Below, in pieces: positions 7,864-17,172 of a DNA stretch of 64,000 bases. The DNA comes from Acinetobacter sp. CS-2. GTDB lineage: Bacteria > Pseudomonadota > Gammaproteobacteria > Pseudomonadales > Moraxellaceae. The stretch spans positions 2,170,001 to 2,234,000 of the forward strand of contig NZ_CP067019.1 of assembly GCF_016599715.1 (NCBI RefSeq), written 5' to 3'. The notes below the pieces were generated by a model. The model searched no databases. It was given only the letters and a program-made list of their open reading frames with translations, and was not told where the DNA came from. A program made the translations under genes and the position numbers. Numbering within the stretch: the stretch's first letter is position 1; each line of letters begins with the position of its first letter.

Positions 7864-9084
7864 TTAAGGTTCTTTATTATCTATCGATTCAATCTTACTC
7901 GATTTTTCAGTCTCTTGCAGATTTTTTGCAGGATGATTTTTGACTTCAATATCAATATCAATCTGTTCGCTTTCAATTGAAACCGACCCTATATCAGTGT
8001 TCTCTATCACCACTTGAGGGTGCCCGTAAACACGGCTCTTTTCATAATACTCTCGTGCATGACGTAGCAGTACGACAATGACGGCGGCTACAGGCAAGGC
8101 AATCAGCATTCCCAAGAAACCTGCAAGCTGGGCACCTGCCAATACTGCAAACACTACAGCAACTGGTGATAAACCAATTTTATCACCTAACAGGAAAGGT
8201 TGCAGAATATAACCTTCTACCATCTGCCCCACCATGAAAACTACAACCACCAAGGCAAGATGGGTCCAGTCCAGACCAAATTGAAATAGTGTGGCGATTA
8301 CGGCGGCAATGATTCCCACAGCAAAACCCAGATAAGGAATAATACTGGCCAGACCTGCAATCATGCCGATAATCAGACCGACTTCAAGCCCGATCATTTG
8401 CAAACCCACTGCATAGACCACGCCCAGCAAAAACATCACCAAAAATTGACCTTTAACAAAAGCACCTAAAACACTGTGACATTCACTGACAATATTCAAA
8501 GTTGCCTTTTCATAAGGACGCGGAATCAATCTACGGAAACTGTCCAGCATGCGCTCCCAATCCAGCAGGAAATAGAAAGCAATAATTGGAATTAATATTA
8601 TTGTTCCACCAATTTGAATAAAATTCAGACCAGACTGGGCAACCTTCAGCACGACCGCCTGAATACTGTCTGCACTGTAATTGGTTTGAATGTAATCCAT
8701 AATGGCCGAGGACATCTGCTCGGTGTCTATTTCCATCGGCACCAGATTAAATGTATGCGACAACCACGGCAGGAAAGTATAGTTCACCCAGTGCATACCT
8801 GCGGGAATACTGGTTTTGGCATACATTAGCTGTTTCCAGACCAGTGGAACCAGATACCACATTGCCCAAGTCAATACGACCCCAATCCCTATAAACACCA
8901 CACTAATTGACACCCAGCGCGGTAAACCGATACGATGTAACTTATCTACTAAAGGACTAAACAGATAGGCAATTAAAAATGCCCCGATGAAAGGTAATAC
9001 TACCGGTTTAAGCAGATACACAACCCAAAGGATAAATGCGATTGCTGCAAGTATAAAAATGCGTCGTGAAGTGCGATCGACCAT
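7864..9084 (-). CDS. AI-2E family transporter (PerM-like permease)
   Basis: This is a 406-residue inner-membrane protein of the AI-2E/UPF0118 exporter family. An N-terminal pair of helices (IFILAAIAFILWVVYLL, VVLPFIGAFLIAYLFSPLVDKL) is followed by a soluble segment, then a C-terminal bundle with the family motifs (GGTIILIPIIAFYFLLDWERM, ASIIPYLGFAVGIIAAVIATLF and GFLGMLIALPVAAVIVVLLR). The last ~60 residues are charged and probably cytoplasmic. Members have been linked to autoinducer-2 export or to Na+/H+ antiport, and the substrate here cannot be told. The gene is upstream of hda and divergent from purM, with 134 bp between them for two promoters. Confidence 0.88.
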   Translation of the reverse strand: MVDRTSRRIFILAAIAFILWVVYLLKPVVLPFIGAFLIAYLFSPLVDKLHRIGLPRWVSISVVFIGIGVVLTWAMWYLVPLVWKQLMYAKTSIPAGMHWVNYTFLPWLSHTFNLVPMEIDTEQMSSAIMDYIQTNYSADSIQAVVLKVAQSGLNFIQIGGTIILIPIIAFYFLLDWERMLDSFRRLIPRPYEKATLNIVSECHSVLGAFVKGQFLVMFLLGVVYAVGLQMIGLEVGLIIGMIAGLASIIPYLGFAVGIIAAVIATLFQFGLDWTHLALVVVVFMVGQMVEGYILQPFLLGDKIGLSPVAVVFAVLAGAQLAGFLGMLIALPVAAVIVVLLRHAREYYEKSRVYGHPQVVIENTDIGSVSIESEQIDIDIEVKNHPAKNLQETEKSSKIESIDNKEP

Positions 9085-9186
9085 AGAAACTCGCCTTTTT
9101 TCGGTTTATTTGTTCTAGACAGTAAAATATTTTAATAAAGATAGCATTTTAGCGCATAAATAACATAAGAGTTTCGTATATTCGGG

Positions 9187-9192
9187 TATAAT
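9187..9192 (+). promoter_or_regulatory. Candidate -10 box of purMN promoter
   Basis: A perfect TATAAT lies 27 bp upstream of the purM start codon in the divergent gap with the AI-2E permease. No good -35 hexamer is seen at the expected spacing, so the start site would be close to the GC-rich segment at 9194-9200 and the promoter may need an activator. Confidence 0.5.
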
Positions 9193-9218
9193 CGCGGCGC
9201 GAATGCGGAGACTTCATT

Positions 9219-10286
9219 ATGAGCAACTCAACTTCCCCTAACACTGGTTTAAGCTATAAAGATGCGGGTGTCGACATTGAAGCGGGCGACTTACTCGTCG
9301 ATCGTATCAAATCTGTCGCAAAACGTACTTCTCGTCCTGAAGTCATGGGCGGACTAGGCGGCTTTGGCGCACTTTGTAAAATCCCTAAAGGTTATGAAGA
9401 ACCTGTTCTCGTATCTGGCACAGATGGTGTTGGTACAAAATTACGTTTGGCATTGAATTTGAACCGTCATGACACGATTGGTCAGGACCTGGTAGCAATG
9501 TGTGTCAACGATCTTCTTGTATGTGGTGCAGAACCATTATTCTTCCTCGATTACTATGCAACAGGTCACTTGAATGTTGATGTTGCAGCAAATGTAGTAA
9601 CAGGTATTGGTGCGGGTTGTGAGCTTGCGGGCTGTGCACTTGTAGGCGGTGAAACTGCTGAAATGCCAGGCATGTATGAAGGCGAAGACTATGACCTTGC
9701 TGGTTTCTGCGTAGGTGTAGTTGAGCAAAGCAAAATTATTGATGGCTCTAAAGTTAAAGCGGGTGATGTTTTAGTGGGTGTTGCATCTTCAGGTGCACAT
9801 TCAAATGGTTACTCTCTTCTTCGTAAAATTCTAGACGTGAAAAATGTTGACCTCACTCAAATTGTTGACGGTCGTCCACTTGCAGATGCTGCAATGGAAC
9901 CAACACGTATTTATGTGAAGCCAATTCTTGAATTGCTTAAACAGGTTGATGTTCACGCGATGGCACACATCACGGGTGGCGGTTTGCCAGGTAACTTACC
10001 TCGCGTACTTCCAAATGGTGCTCAAGCAGTGATTAATGAATCTTCTTGGCAATGGCCGGAACTGTTCAAACTTCTTCAAAAAGAAGGTGGTGTTGAACAA
10101 TTTGAAATGTACCGCACATTCAACTGTGGCGTAGGTATGGTACTTGCTGTTGATGCAGCAGATGCTGACAAAACTGTTGAGTTGCTAAACCAGCTTGGCG
10201 AAAAAGCATGGACCATGGGTCATATCGTCGACAATGCTGAATCTGTTGAAGGTGCAGACGAAAAAATCCGTGTAGTTTTTGCATAA
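9219..10286 (+). CDS. purM: Phosphoribosylformylglycinamidine cyclo-ligase (AIR synthetase)
   Basis: This enzyme catalyses the fifth step of purine synthesis, ATP-dependent ring closure of FGAM to aminoimidazole ribotide. The 355-residue length fits the family. Landmarks are [17 protein letters not shown] at the N-terminus, [13 protein letters not shown], the ATP/substrate loop [14 protein letters not shown], the central [19 protein letters not shown] stretch (here [15 protein letters not shown]), [18 protein letters not shown] and [16 protein letters not shown]. The start ATG follows a GCGGAGAC ribosome site. purN starts 9 bp after its stop, so the two form an operon for consecutive-pathway enzymes. 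Confidence 0.96.
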   Translation: MSNSTSPNTGLSYKDAGVDIEAGDLLVDRIKSVAKRTSRPEVMGGLGGFGALCKIPKGYEEPVLVSGTDGVGTKLRLALNLNRHDTIGQDLVAMCVNDLLVCGAEPLFFLDYYATGHLNVDVAANVVTGIGAGCELAGCALVGGETAEMPGMYEGEDYDLAGFCVGVVEQSKIIDGSKVKAGDVLVGVASSGAHSNGYSLLRKILDVKNVDLTQIVDGRPLADAAMEPTRIYVKPILELLKQVDVHAMAHITGGGLPGNLPRVLPNGAQAVINESSWQWPELFKLLQKEGGVEQFEMYRTFNCGVGMVLAVDAADADKTVELLNQLGEKAWTMGHIVDNAESVEGADEKIRVVFA

Positions 10287-10295
10287 GTACTTCGC

Positions 10296-10925
10296 ATGAT
10301 TAAAATTGCTGTCCTTGTTTCAGGGAGTGGAAGTAACCTGCAGGCCCTGATTGATGCCAATCTCTCAGGTCAAATTGTCGGGGTCATTTCCAACAAACCT
10401 GAAGCATATGCTTTAGAACGTGCTGCAAAAGCGGGCATTCAAACTGCCGTTATTGAACACAAGCAATATCCTAACCGTGAAGCCTTTGATGATGTCATGC
10501 ATCAGCAATTGCTTGATTGGGATGTTGATCTGGTCGTGCTTGCAGGCTTTATGCGCATCCTGAGTGCCAAATTTGTCAAAGCATGGGAAGGGAAAATGCT
10601 CAACATTCACCCTTCCCTGCTGCCGTACTACAAAGGCATGCATACCCATCAACGTGTACTTAACACCGGTGATGTACTACATGGCTGTACGGTTCACTAT
10701 GTCACTGCCGAACTGGATGCAGGTCAGGCTTTGGCCCAAGGCGTGTTGAAAGTGAATCTGCATGACAACGTTAGCAGTCTTGCCAACCGTGTGCATGTAC
10801 TTGAACATGTCATTTACCCGCAAGTGGTGGAATGGATCTGTAATGGAACCATTCAGCATACTGAACAGGGTATATTGTATCGAGGTCAGACAATGAAAGA
10901 GCCGGTACAATTCTGCAAGTTTTAA
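10296..10925 (+). CDS. purN: Phosphoribosylglycinamide formyltransferase (GART)
   Basis: This 209-residue folate-dependent transformylase moves a formyl group from 10-formyl-tetrahydrofolate to GAR, the third step of purine synthesis. The N-terminal phosphate-binding loop is VLVSGSGSNLQALIDA. The folate and catalytic region is LAGFMRILS, then NIHPSLLPYYKGMHTH with the catalytic Asn and His, and HGCTVHYVTAELDAGQALAQ with the catalytic Asp. It is the second gene of the purMN operon and is followed 16 bp later by a strong terminator. Confidence 0.95.
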   Translation: MIKIAVLVSGSGSNLQALIDANLSGQIVGVISNKPEAYALERAAKAGIQTAVIEHKQYPNREAFDDVMHQQLLDWDVDLVVLAGFMRILSAKFVKAWEGKMLNIHPSLLPYYKGMHTHQRVLNTGDVLHGCTVHYVTAELDAGQALAQGVLKVNLHDNVSSLANRVHVLEHVIYPQVVEWICNGTIQHTEQGILYRGQTMKEPVQFCKF

Positions 10926-10940
10926 AGAATATTAACGCAT

Positions 10941-10970
10941 AAAAAAACGCATCCTCGGATGCGTTTTTTT
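10941..10970. terminator. Bidirectional terminator after purN
   Basis: A 14-bp stem with A and T runs in its base (10941-10954 with 10957-10970) and a very small loop. It separates the convergent purMN and alpha/beta-hydrolase transcripts. Confidence 0.92.
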
Positions 10971-11004
10971 ATTGCTTCATTTTTTACTCATTAACTGGCG
11001 CAGA

Positions 11005-11808
11005 TTACACTGCCGGCTGTTGAATCAGTTGCTTGATCAATTCTACAGTCTCAAGCGGTTTTTCCAGTGGAAACATATGACTTCCCGAAACAACCGTATA
11101 TGCAATACCAAACTTCTTTTTCGCGATTTGCGGAAAGCCCCGCCCAATAAACGGCCCTTGTTCCGCCATCAGCAGCTGGACAGGCACTTGAGGTTTTGGC
11201 TGTGGCAGCCACCATAATGATGGATTGGTTCTAAAAATATTCACCTCATCCATTTTGGAAATGGTCAACTCCACACCGCCTCGCACCTTGTCTTCCGTTA
11301 AAGCATGATCAATATAGGCCTGGAAACAGCTTTCATCAAAGTGTTGATAAAAGCCTTTAGGACGCAGCAATTCAGCGGCCTGTTCACGACTCTCCCAATG
11401 GTCTCTGCGACGTAAGGACAAAGAAGCTGGCGACATTTTATCCATGGCTTTCAGCTTCAAGGTTTTGGCCACATGCAAAGCAAAGGCGTCTTTCCCCATA
11501 ATTAAAGGCGGATCAATCATAATGACCTGCTCAAACAGTTCAGGACGTTTTAAGGCTGCCTGAAAAGTCAACACTGCTCCCAAAGAATGACCAAGGCCAA
11601 TGACTTTGCTGCCATTAGCCTGGCGGACAATACTGTCAATCACTTGATTGGTCAGACTGTTCCAGTGATTGTCTATGGGGTAACGCTTGTCCGGACCAAG
11701 CAAGGGGACATAAATAATGTCATATTCATCTTTCAGTCCATCAAACAGCTTTTGATAAACTTTCGATGGCACGCCATTGGCGTGCGCAAAGTGGATTACT
11801 GGTTTCAT
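11005..11808 (-). CDS. Alpha/beta-fold hydrolase
   Basis: This is a 267-residue cytoplasmic alpha/beta hydrolase. It shows the oxyanion start VIHFAHANGVPSKVY, the nucleophile elbow GLGHSLGAV with the likely catalytic serine, the strand VIMIDPPL after it, and a C-terminal SGSHMFPLEKPLETV containing the probable catalytic histidine. A lid-like insertion covers roughly residues 115-205. Its ATG overlaps the sppA-like stop by 4 bases, so the two are translationally coupled. The substrate cannot be told; esterase or lipase-like activity is the broad expectation. Confidence 0.85.
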   Translation of the reverse strand: MKPVIHFAHANGVPSKVYQKLFDGLKDEYDIIYVPLLGPDKRYPIDNHWNSLTNQVIDSIVRQANGSKVIGLGHSLGAVLTFQAALKRPELFEQVIMIDPPLIMGKDAFALHVAKTLKLKAMDKMSPASLSLRRRDHWESREQAAELLRPKGFYQHFDESCFQAYIDHALTEDKVRGGVELTISKMDEVNIFRTNPSLWWLPQPKPQVPVQLLMAEQGPFIGRGFPQIAKKKFGIAYTVVSGSHMFPLEKPLETVELIKQLIQQPAV

Positions 11809-12830
11809 TGCAGTTTTGTCGTTTGTTCAGATTGGACTTGCTGTGAAATCGAGCTAGCAAAACCCTGTCCAATTGAACTTCCCATACGTCCTAGTACTGA
11901 ATCGAAAGGATTATATTCAATGGTATAATTTACTGCTTTTTCCAGTTTCAGTTCTCGTTTCAAACTATTTAAACTGCCGGTACGGTCTGCAATGCCCAAT
12001 TTCACTGCCTGTTCACCTGTCCAGAACAAACCTGAGAAGATTGCAGGATCAGTTGATTTCAATTTTTTACCACGTCCTTGTTTTACGGCATTGATAAAAT
12101 GGTCGTGCACATTATCCAGCACCCCTTGTACATGGGCCTTTTGTGTAGCATCAACCGGTTGAGTCATCGATAAAAGAGCTTTATTTTCACCTGAAGTCAT
12201 GGTGCGGTCTTCAACACCTAATTTCTGCATCAAACCTGTTACCCCATAGTTTGGCATAATCACACCAATAGAGCCGACCAGACTTGAAGGGTTGACAATG
12301 ATCTCATCCGCAGCAGAGGCGATATAATATGCACCTGAAGCACCGGTATCACCAATAATGGCATACAGTTTTTTGTCTGCATGGGCTTTTTTCAAATATT
12401 GAATTTCTTGCCAGATTTCATCCGATTGCACAGGTGACCCGCCTGGCGAATTAATATTTAAAACCACAGCTTTACTTTGTTTATTTTCAAAGGCTTTTTT
12501 GAGTGCTTTGATTGTATCGTTACTATTCACGCTTTGCTTGTCTGCAGCAATGGTACCAATAATGTCGACCACGGCAATATGTGAGCTGGTGGTCGCCGTT
12601 GGATCTGCCGTAGATGTACTACAGCTTTTAGCCAGTAACACCAAAATAAAAAGAATATAAGCAAAGGTGAGAAATTTAAAAAAGATTCCCCAACGGCGCG
12701 CACGGCGCTGTTCTTCTACAGAGGCTAAAACGGCTTTTTCTAAAATATGCCATTCTTTGCCAGTTATATTTTGCGAATTATGTTGTGTATTTTGAATTTC
12801 ATTTTCTGGTTTTGGTGGCCAATCGGACAT
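11805..12830 (-). CDS. S49 family peptidase, SppA-like signal peptide peptidase
   Basis: This 341-residue membrane-anchored serine protease belongs to the SppA/SohB family, which degrades signal peptides left in the membrane. One transmembrane helix (FLTFAYILFILVLLAKSC, near residue 50) follows a charged cytoplasmic N-terminus. The active site resembles the family Ser/Lys dyad: serine in GDTGASGAYYIASAADEI and lysine in MTSGENKALLSM, plus the conserved NSPGGSP loop. The length fits the short half-size SppA seen in many bacteria. It is co-transcribed with the downstream alpha/beta hydrolase through an ATGA overlap and divergent from the acyltransferase gene. Confidence 0.9.
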   Translation of the reverse strand: MSDWPPKPENEIQNTQHNSQNITGKEWHILEKAVLASVEEQRRARRWGIFFKFLTFAYILFILVLLAKSCSTSTADPTATTSSHIAVVDIIGTIAADKQSVNSNDTIKALKKAFENKQSKAVVLNINSPGGSPVQSDEIWQEIQYLKKAHADKKLYAIIGDTGASGAYYIASAADEIIVNPSSLVGSIGVIMPNYGVTGLMQKLGVEDRTMTSGENKALLSMTQPVDATQKAHVQGVLDNVHDHFINAVKQGRGKKLKSTDPAIFSGLFWTGEQAVKLGIADRTGSLNSLKRELKLEKAVNYTIEYNPFDSVLGRMGSSIGQGFASSISQQVQSEQTTKLQ

Positions 12831-12961
12831 GGAAAACGATCCACTGTTAAGTTAAATTAGAGTCATTATATACACTGATCGGGTTAAATCTGTCTAAATT
12901 ATCTGTTTTCCCTTATAATAAATTTATCTTTTCCATTCCTGATGCAATTGACAATATAACA

Positions 12962-13945
12962 ATGACCGATCGAAGCTCCCAGAATACAACTTATCGTCTT
13001 TTGCAATTTATTAGCCGACAACCTATTCAAATTTCTCGATTTATAGCGCGTGGTTTAGCTGGTCTGGTCAATACTCTTAAAATTTCCAAAACGTCAGAAA
13101 CCATTCAATTGAATTTAAATATTGCGCTGCCTGAACTGAGCGATACAGAGCGGGAAAAAATTACGGCTCAAGCCATCCGTAATGAGCTGATCTCTTATTT
13201 TGAATTTTTCAGTATCTGGGGTTCAAGCAATGAGGCCAATCTGGCGCGCATTCATAAAGTGCATGGTAAGCAGCTGCTGCTGGATGCACTCGCAGCAAAC
13301 AAAGGTGTGGTTTTAATTGTTCCGCATTTTGGTACCTGGGAAATCATGAATGCCTATATTGCCCAATTTACCAAAATGACCATCATGTATAAGCCAGTCA
13401 AAAATGAGGCGGCCGATCTGTTTGTGCGTAACGCGCGCAGTCGCGAACAGGCAACATTGGTACCCACCGATGAATCTGGAGTTCGCCAGATTTTTAAAGC
13501 CTTAAAGCAAGGTGGAACAACGGTAATTTTGCCAGACCATACACCCAATGTTGGCGGTGAAATGATTCCTTATTTTGGACTGCCTTTGGCCACCAGTAAT
13601 TTAAGTGCCAAACTGATTCAAAAAACCAAAGCCAAAACATTGTTTTTGTATGCACTGCGTAATGATGATCAGGGCTTTGATCTACATTTTGAAGCAATTG
13701 ATGAACGCATTTATTCGGTTGATACCAATCAAGGCACAAGCATTATTTTTCAAGCCATTGAGAACCTGATCCGTCGTTATCCTGAACATTATCATTGGAG
13801 CTATAAACGCTTTAAAGCCAATCCTGAATTGGATGGACTGTATTATCTCAATAAAACAGAGGCCTTAGCACTGGTCGAAAAAGTCCGTGCTGAGACTGCA
13901 GCCCAAAATACAATGTTTCCAGTAGAAAATGATCAGGTCATATAA
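12962..13945 (+). CDS. LpxL/HtrB-family lysophospholipid (lipid A) acyltransferase
   Basis: This 327-residue inner-membrane acyltransferase belongs to the HtrB/LpxL/LpxM family, which adds secondary acyl chains to lipid A precursors from acyl-ACP. The catalytic HX4E motif is visible as VPHFGTWEIM, followed by the substrate-binding KPVKNEAADLF, the ILPDHTPNVGG stretch and the C-terminal HYHWSYKRFK, which is typical of the family. Whether it is LpxL, LpxM or a paralogue for another lipid cannot be decided from sequence alone. The gene is monocistronic and converges with comEC, 7 bp from its stop, with no clear terminator between. Confidence 0.85.
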   Translation: MTDRSSQNTTYRLLQFISRQPIQISRFIARGLAGLVNTLKISKTSETIQLNLNIALPELSDTEREKITAQAIRNELISYFEFFSIWGSSNEANLARIHKVHGKQLLLDALAANKGVVLIVPHFGTWEIMNAYIAQFTKMTIMYKPVKNEAADLFVRNARSREQATLVPTDESGVRQIFKALKQGGTTVILPDHTPNVGGEMIPYFGLPLATSNLSAKLIQKTKAKTLFLYALRNDDQGFDLHFEAIDERIYSVDTNQGTSIIFQAIENLIRRYPEHYHWSYKRFKANPELDGLYYLNKTEALALVEKVRAETAAQNTMFPVENDQVI

Positions 13946-13952
13946 TCAGGCC

Positions 13953-16433
13953 TTATGATTTAAGCTTTACTGCTGCACGTTTTAACCATAGCTTTTGTTC
14001 ACGTGCATAATGTAATTGCATTTGTCCATTGGCCTGTCTGCTAAATTGAATGCTGCCCTGCTGTACTGTGCTCAGTACAGGAATATCCAGCTGCTGTAGA
14101 CGTTGCAGGGTCATTTGACTGGGATGTCCATAACGATTGTTAAAGCCAGCCGAAGCGATCACGATTTTTGGTTTTAATTGCTTTAAAAAAGCATAGGCCG
14201 AACTGTGCCGACTACCATGATGCCCCAAAACCAGCACATCAACGTTTAAGTCTGGATAATCCTGCAGAATTTGATATTCCGTTCGCCAACCGGCATCTCC
14301 CATGAGCAAAAAATTTCGATAGGGTTGGGCATTTTTCACCTGCACATAAACCACGCAGGACATTTCGTTTTGATCAGTTTTGACATTTGCCAAATTCTCT
14401 GCTTTGGGTGATAACACGGTTATGTTCATCCCATCATTCCATGACCATTGCTGCCCTTGATGACAATAATCAAACTGGCTGCTATCGGGAATGGGAACTT
14501 GCTCATTTGAATAAACATACTTAATGGGTAAATCCTGTTTAATCGATGCATACGCCCCGCTATGATCCTGATCTAAATGTGTCAAAATCAGCTGATCCAA
14601 TTGATCCACACCCTTCACCGATAAAAAGGGCAAAATAATTTGCTTACCAATACTAAATTTAGCTTCATTATAATTACCACCAGTATCAATCATCATGGTC
14701 TGGTCTTGATCCCGAATAAAAATTGCCTGTCCTTGTCCAACATCCAATACATTTAATTCGAATTGATTTTTACTGGCATCAAGACCAATTAAAGGAATAA
14801 AACACAATATGGACCAGGTTTTAGGTAACACAGCACGCGGTAAAAACAGGATTATCAAGCCTAGACATAAACTCAGCCACACGGCAAATGTCATCGCAAT
14901 CGGCTGTAATGTCGGGGCAAACAGCCCATCTAAAAGTTGCAATAACCACAGCAAAGCTGCAAGACACAGATCGTTGATTTGAAAAACAAGGCTACCCAAA
15001 GGTTCAGCCATGAAATAGCACAACGCTGCGATCACATCTAAGGGAACAATCACCAGACCAATCCATGGAATGGCGAATAAATTGCTCAATGGCGTAATCC
15101 ATGCAATCTGTTTAAAAAACAGCATCATCAGTGGAAATAAAGCCAGAAATATTTTCCACTGCGATTCGATTAAAAGTTTGAGTTGCATTGTGATGTATTG
15201 TGTTCTGGTTTTTAACTCATCCATCCCCCTTCGCTGCTGCAAGGTCTGGTAAATGCGTAGTAACACAAAGCATGCACCATAGGACAGCCAGAACGCAGCC
15301 GATAAAATACTGAAGGGATCAAAAATTAATAGAATAGAGGCACTAGAAAGCAAAATATTGAATGGCCGAACCTTTTGCTTGAATAAGATAAATGCACTGA
15401 TCAACAAGCAGCTCAACAGCGTTCTCAATGCTGGAATTTCAAAGCCGACAAATGCACAGTACAGCGCTACACTCGCACAAAAAGGCCAGATCAGCAGATA
15501 TTGCTTTGGCCATTTCAAATAGAGTTGTGGTCGATCATGACGAATGAGCTGATGCAGCCCCCAACACAGCAGTACAGCAAAAATCAGCACATGTGGACCC
15601 GATATGGCGAGCAAATGACTCATACCAAAGCGCTGAAACAGTTGCTCGGTTTCTGTATCCAGTAAACTTTTATCCCCGGTCAATAAAGCCAGCATCAAAC
15701 CTTCATGCTGCACGGGTTGCTGATGAATAAAATTGCGTAATGCCAAACGCTGCTGCTCAACCCAGAGTTGTATCTGACGGGAAACAGAAGCTTGTTGTTT
15801 TAGGTATTGTCCATACCCTAAAGCATAAACCTCTTGTTCTGTCAGCTTGTGTATTGATGAAACTTTAAATCCAGACATGATATTTTGCTGGATATACCAT
15901 TGCTCCTGATCAAAAGCACCCTCAGTGGCATAGCTATGCGCAGGCAGGATTTGTCCCTGCAAACGGTAATATTGACCTAACTCAAGTACAGATTTGGAAC
16001 CAGAATGCATTTCATTTTTTAAAAATGCCTGCCATTGCATGACTGCTGTATGGCGGTTCAGTACCTGAATTTTTTGCTGGATGGTCTGATCGCCTAATTC
16101 ATTGATGTGTTTAATATAAGCAATCACCTCCACTGCTTCAGGCTGTTGTTCCCGAAACAGCAAACGCTCATTTAATTGATGATTGGCATAACTATAGCCA
16201 AGTGTGATCCCCAGACTTAGCCCAATACAGTACTGTAAAAATTTAAAAGATAGAGTATGAATCTGTTTTAAAACAGTCAGCTTTAAAAGAAGAAGCACGA
16301 TAAAAAGAGCGACAAATGGAAGGAGTAAAGACTGCAAGATTGGAAGAGTTTTTCCCATTATTGCAATACCCAGCACCCAGCCGATACAGATTATTTGAAT
16401 CATTGTGATTATAATTTTTTTTATTTTAGGCAA
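13953..16433 (-). CDS. comEC: DNA internalization competence protein ComEC/Rec2
   Basis: This 826-residue inner-membrane channel would carry single-stranded DNA into the cytoplasm during natural transformation. The order is N-terminal helices and a DUF4131/OB-like domain (residues ~1-190), the Competence domain with many membrane helices (SHLLAISGPHVLIFAVLLCW and PALRTLLSCLLISAF are recognisable), and a C-terminal metallo-beta-lactamase-like domain with QAIFIRDQDQTMMIDTGG, LTHLDQDHSG (HxDxDH metal motif) and VLVLGHHGSRHSSAY. The HxDxDH motif is intact, so the nuclease-like domain may be active. Natural competence is well known in Acinetobacter. It lies 55 bp downstream of lolD on the same strand and could share its transcript. 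Confidence 0.93.
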   Translation of the reverse strand: MPKIKKIIITMIQIICIGWVLGIAIMGKTLPILQSLLLPFVALFIVLLLLKLTVLKQIHTLSFKFLQYCIGLSLGITLGYSYANHQLNERLLFREQQPEAVEVIAYIKHINELGDQTIQQKIQVLNRHTAVMQWQAFLKNEMHSGSKSVLELGQYYRLQGQILPAHSYATEGAFDQEQWYIQQNIMSGFKVSSIHKLTEQEVYALGYGQYLKQQASVSRQIQLWVEQQRLALRNFIHQQPVQHEGLMLALLTGDKSLLDTETEQLFQRFGMSHLLAISGPHVLIFAVLLCWGLHQLIRHDRPQLYLKWPKQYLLIWPFCASVALYCAFVGFEIPALRTLLSCLLISAFILFKQKVRPFNILLSSASILLIFDPFSILSAAFWLSYGACFVLLRIYQTLQQRRGMDELKTRTQYITMQLKLLIESQWKIFLALFPLMMLFFKQIAWITPLSNLFAIPWIGLVIVPLDVIAALCYFMAEPLGSLVFQINDLCLAALLWLLQLLDGLFAPTLQPIAMTFAVWLSLCLGLIILFLPRAVLPKTWSILCFIPLIGLDASKNQFELNVLDVGQGQAIFIRDQDQTMMIDTGGNYNEAKFSIGKQIILPFLSVKGVDQLDQLILTHLDQDHSGAYASIKQDLPIKYVYSNEQVPIPDSSQFDYCHQGQQWSWNDGMNITVLSPKAENLANVKTDQNEMSCVVYVQVKNAQPYRNFLLMGDAGWRTEYQILQDYPDLNVDVLVLGHHGSRHSSAYAFLKQLKPKIVIASAGFNNRYGHPSQMTLQRLQQLDIPVLSTVQQGSIQFSRQANGQMQLHYAREQKLWLKRAAVKLKS

Positions 16434-16488
16434 TATTAAAGCCCACCGCAGTGAGCTTCAATTGTTTTTTAAATTTATCGATCAGTGT

Positions 16489-17172
16489 CTAATCATCAAT
16501 CCAGACACCGTCTTGCATATGCAAAATCGAATCGGCAGTCTGGGCCAACTGTTCATCATGCGTCACAATCAACATCGCCATATTGAACTCATCACGTAAC
16601 TCACTGAGCAGTTCAAAAATTTTCACTGCCGTTTTACGATCCAAGTTTCCCGTTGGTTCATCCGCCAGCATCAGTTCCGGCTTTGCCACCAGTGCACGTG
16701 CCAAGGCTACACGCTGACGTTCACCACCAGACAGCTCACCCGGTTTATGCGTCATGCGATGCGACAGTCCAACCCGATTGAGCAAGTATTCAGCCTGTTC
16801 TTTAGACTGTTTATAGGTCGTTCCTGCACGCAGCATCAGCGGCATGGCGACATTTTCCAGCGCAGTAAATTCAGGCAACAGATGATGGAACTGATAGACA
16901 AAACCTAAATGCTGGTTACGTAAATAGCCACGTTCAGCTTCACCTAAATTATCGAAGCGCTTGCCATTTAAAAACACCTGTCCTTCTGTTGGACAGTCCA
17001 GCCCCCCCAACACATGTAACAAGGTACTTTTACCGGAACCACTGGAACCGACAATCGACACAAACTCGCCTTTTTTGACCTGTAAGGACAAGTTTTTAAT
17101 CACTTCAACTGTGGTTTTGCCATCGGTAAAACTTTTCGAGATATTTTTCGCTTCGAGGACAAGATTACTCAT
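16489..17172 (-). CDS. lolD: Lipoprotein-releasing ABC transporter ATP-binding protein LolD
   Basis: This is the 227-residue ATPase of the Lol complex, which extracts outer-membrane lipoproteins from the inner membrane and hands them to LolA. Walker A is GSSGSGKSTLLH, the Q-loop region GFVYQFHHLLPEFTALENVAMP is characteristic of LolD, the signature is ELSGGERQRVALARAL, Walker B is LMLADEPTGNLD and the H-loop is IVTHDEQLA. The start is ATG 17172 (MSNLVLEAKN); the longer frame would run far into the permease gene. It overlaps the permease stop by 8 bases, showing translational coupling. Confidence 0.94.
   Translation of the reverse strand: MSNLVLEAKNISKSFTDGKTTVEVIKNLSLQVKKGEFVSIVGSSGSGKSTLLHVLGGLDCPTEGQVFLNGKRFDNLGEAERGYLRNQHLGFVYQFHHLLPEFTALENVAMPLMLRAGTTYKQSKEQAEYLLNRVGLSHRMTHKPGELSGGERQRVALARALVAKPELMLADEPTGNLDRKTAVKIFELLSELRDEFNMAMLIVTHDEQLAQTADSILHMQDGVWIDD

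Noticed and set aside
16489..17172. LolD as the missing ATPase of the ABC-2 permease pair
   Set aside because: It is coupled by an 8-base overlap to its own permease and has LolD-specific sequence; ABC-2 permeases use a different ATPase subfamily.
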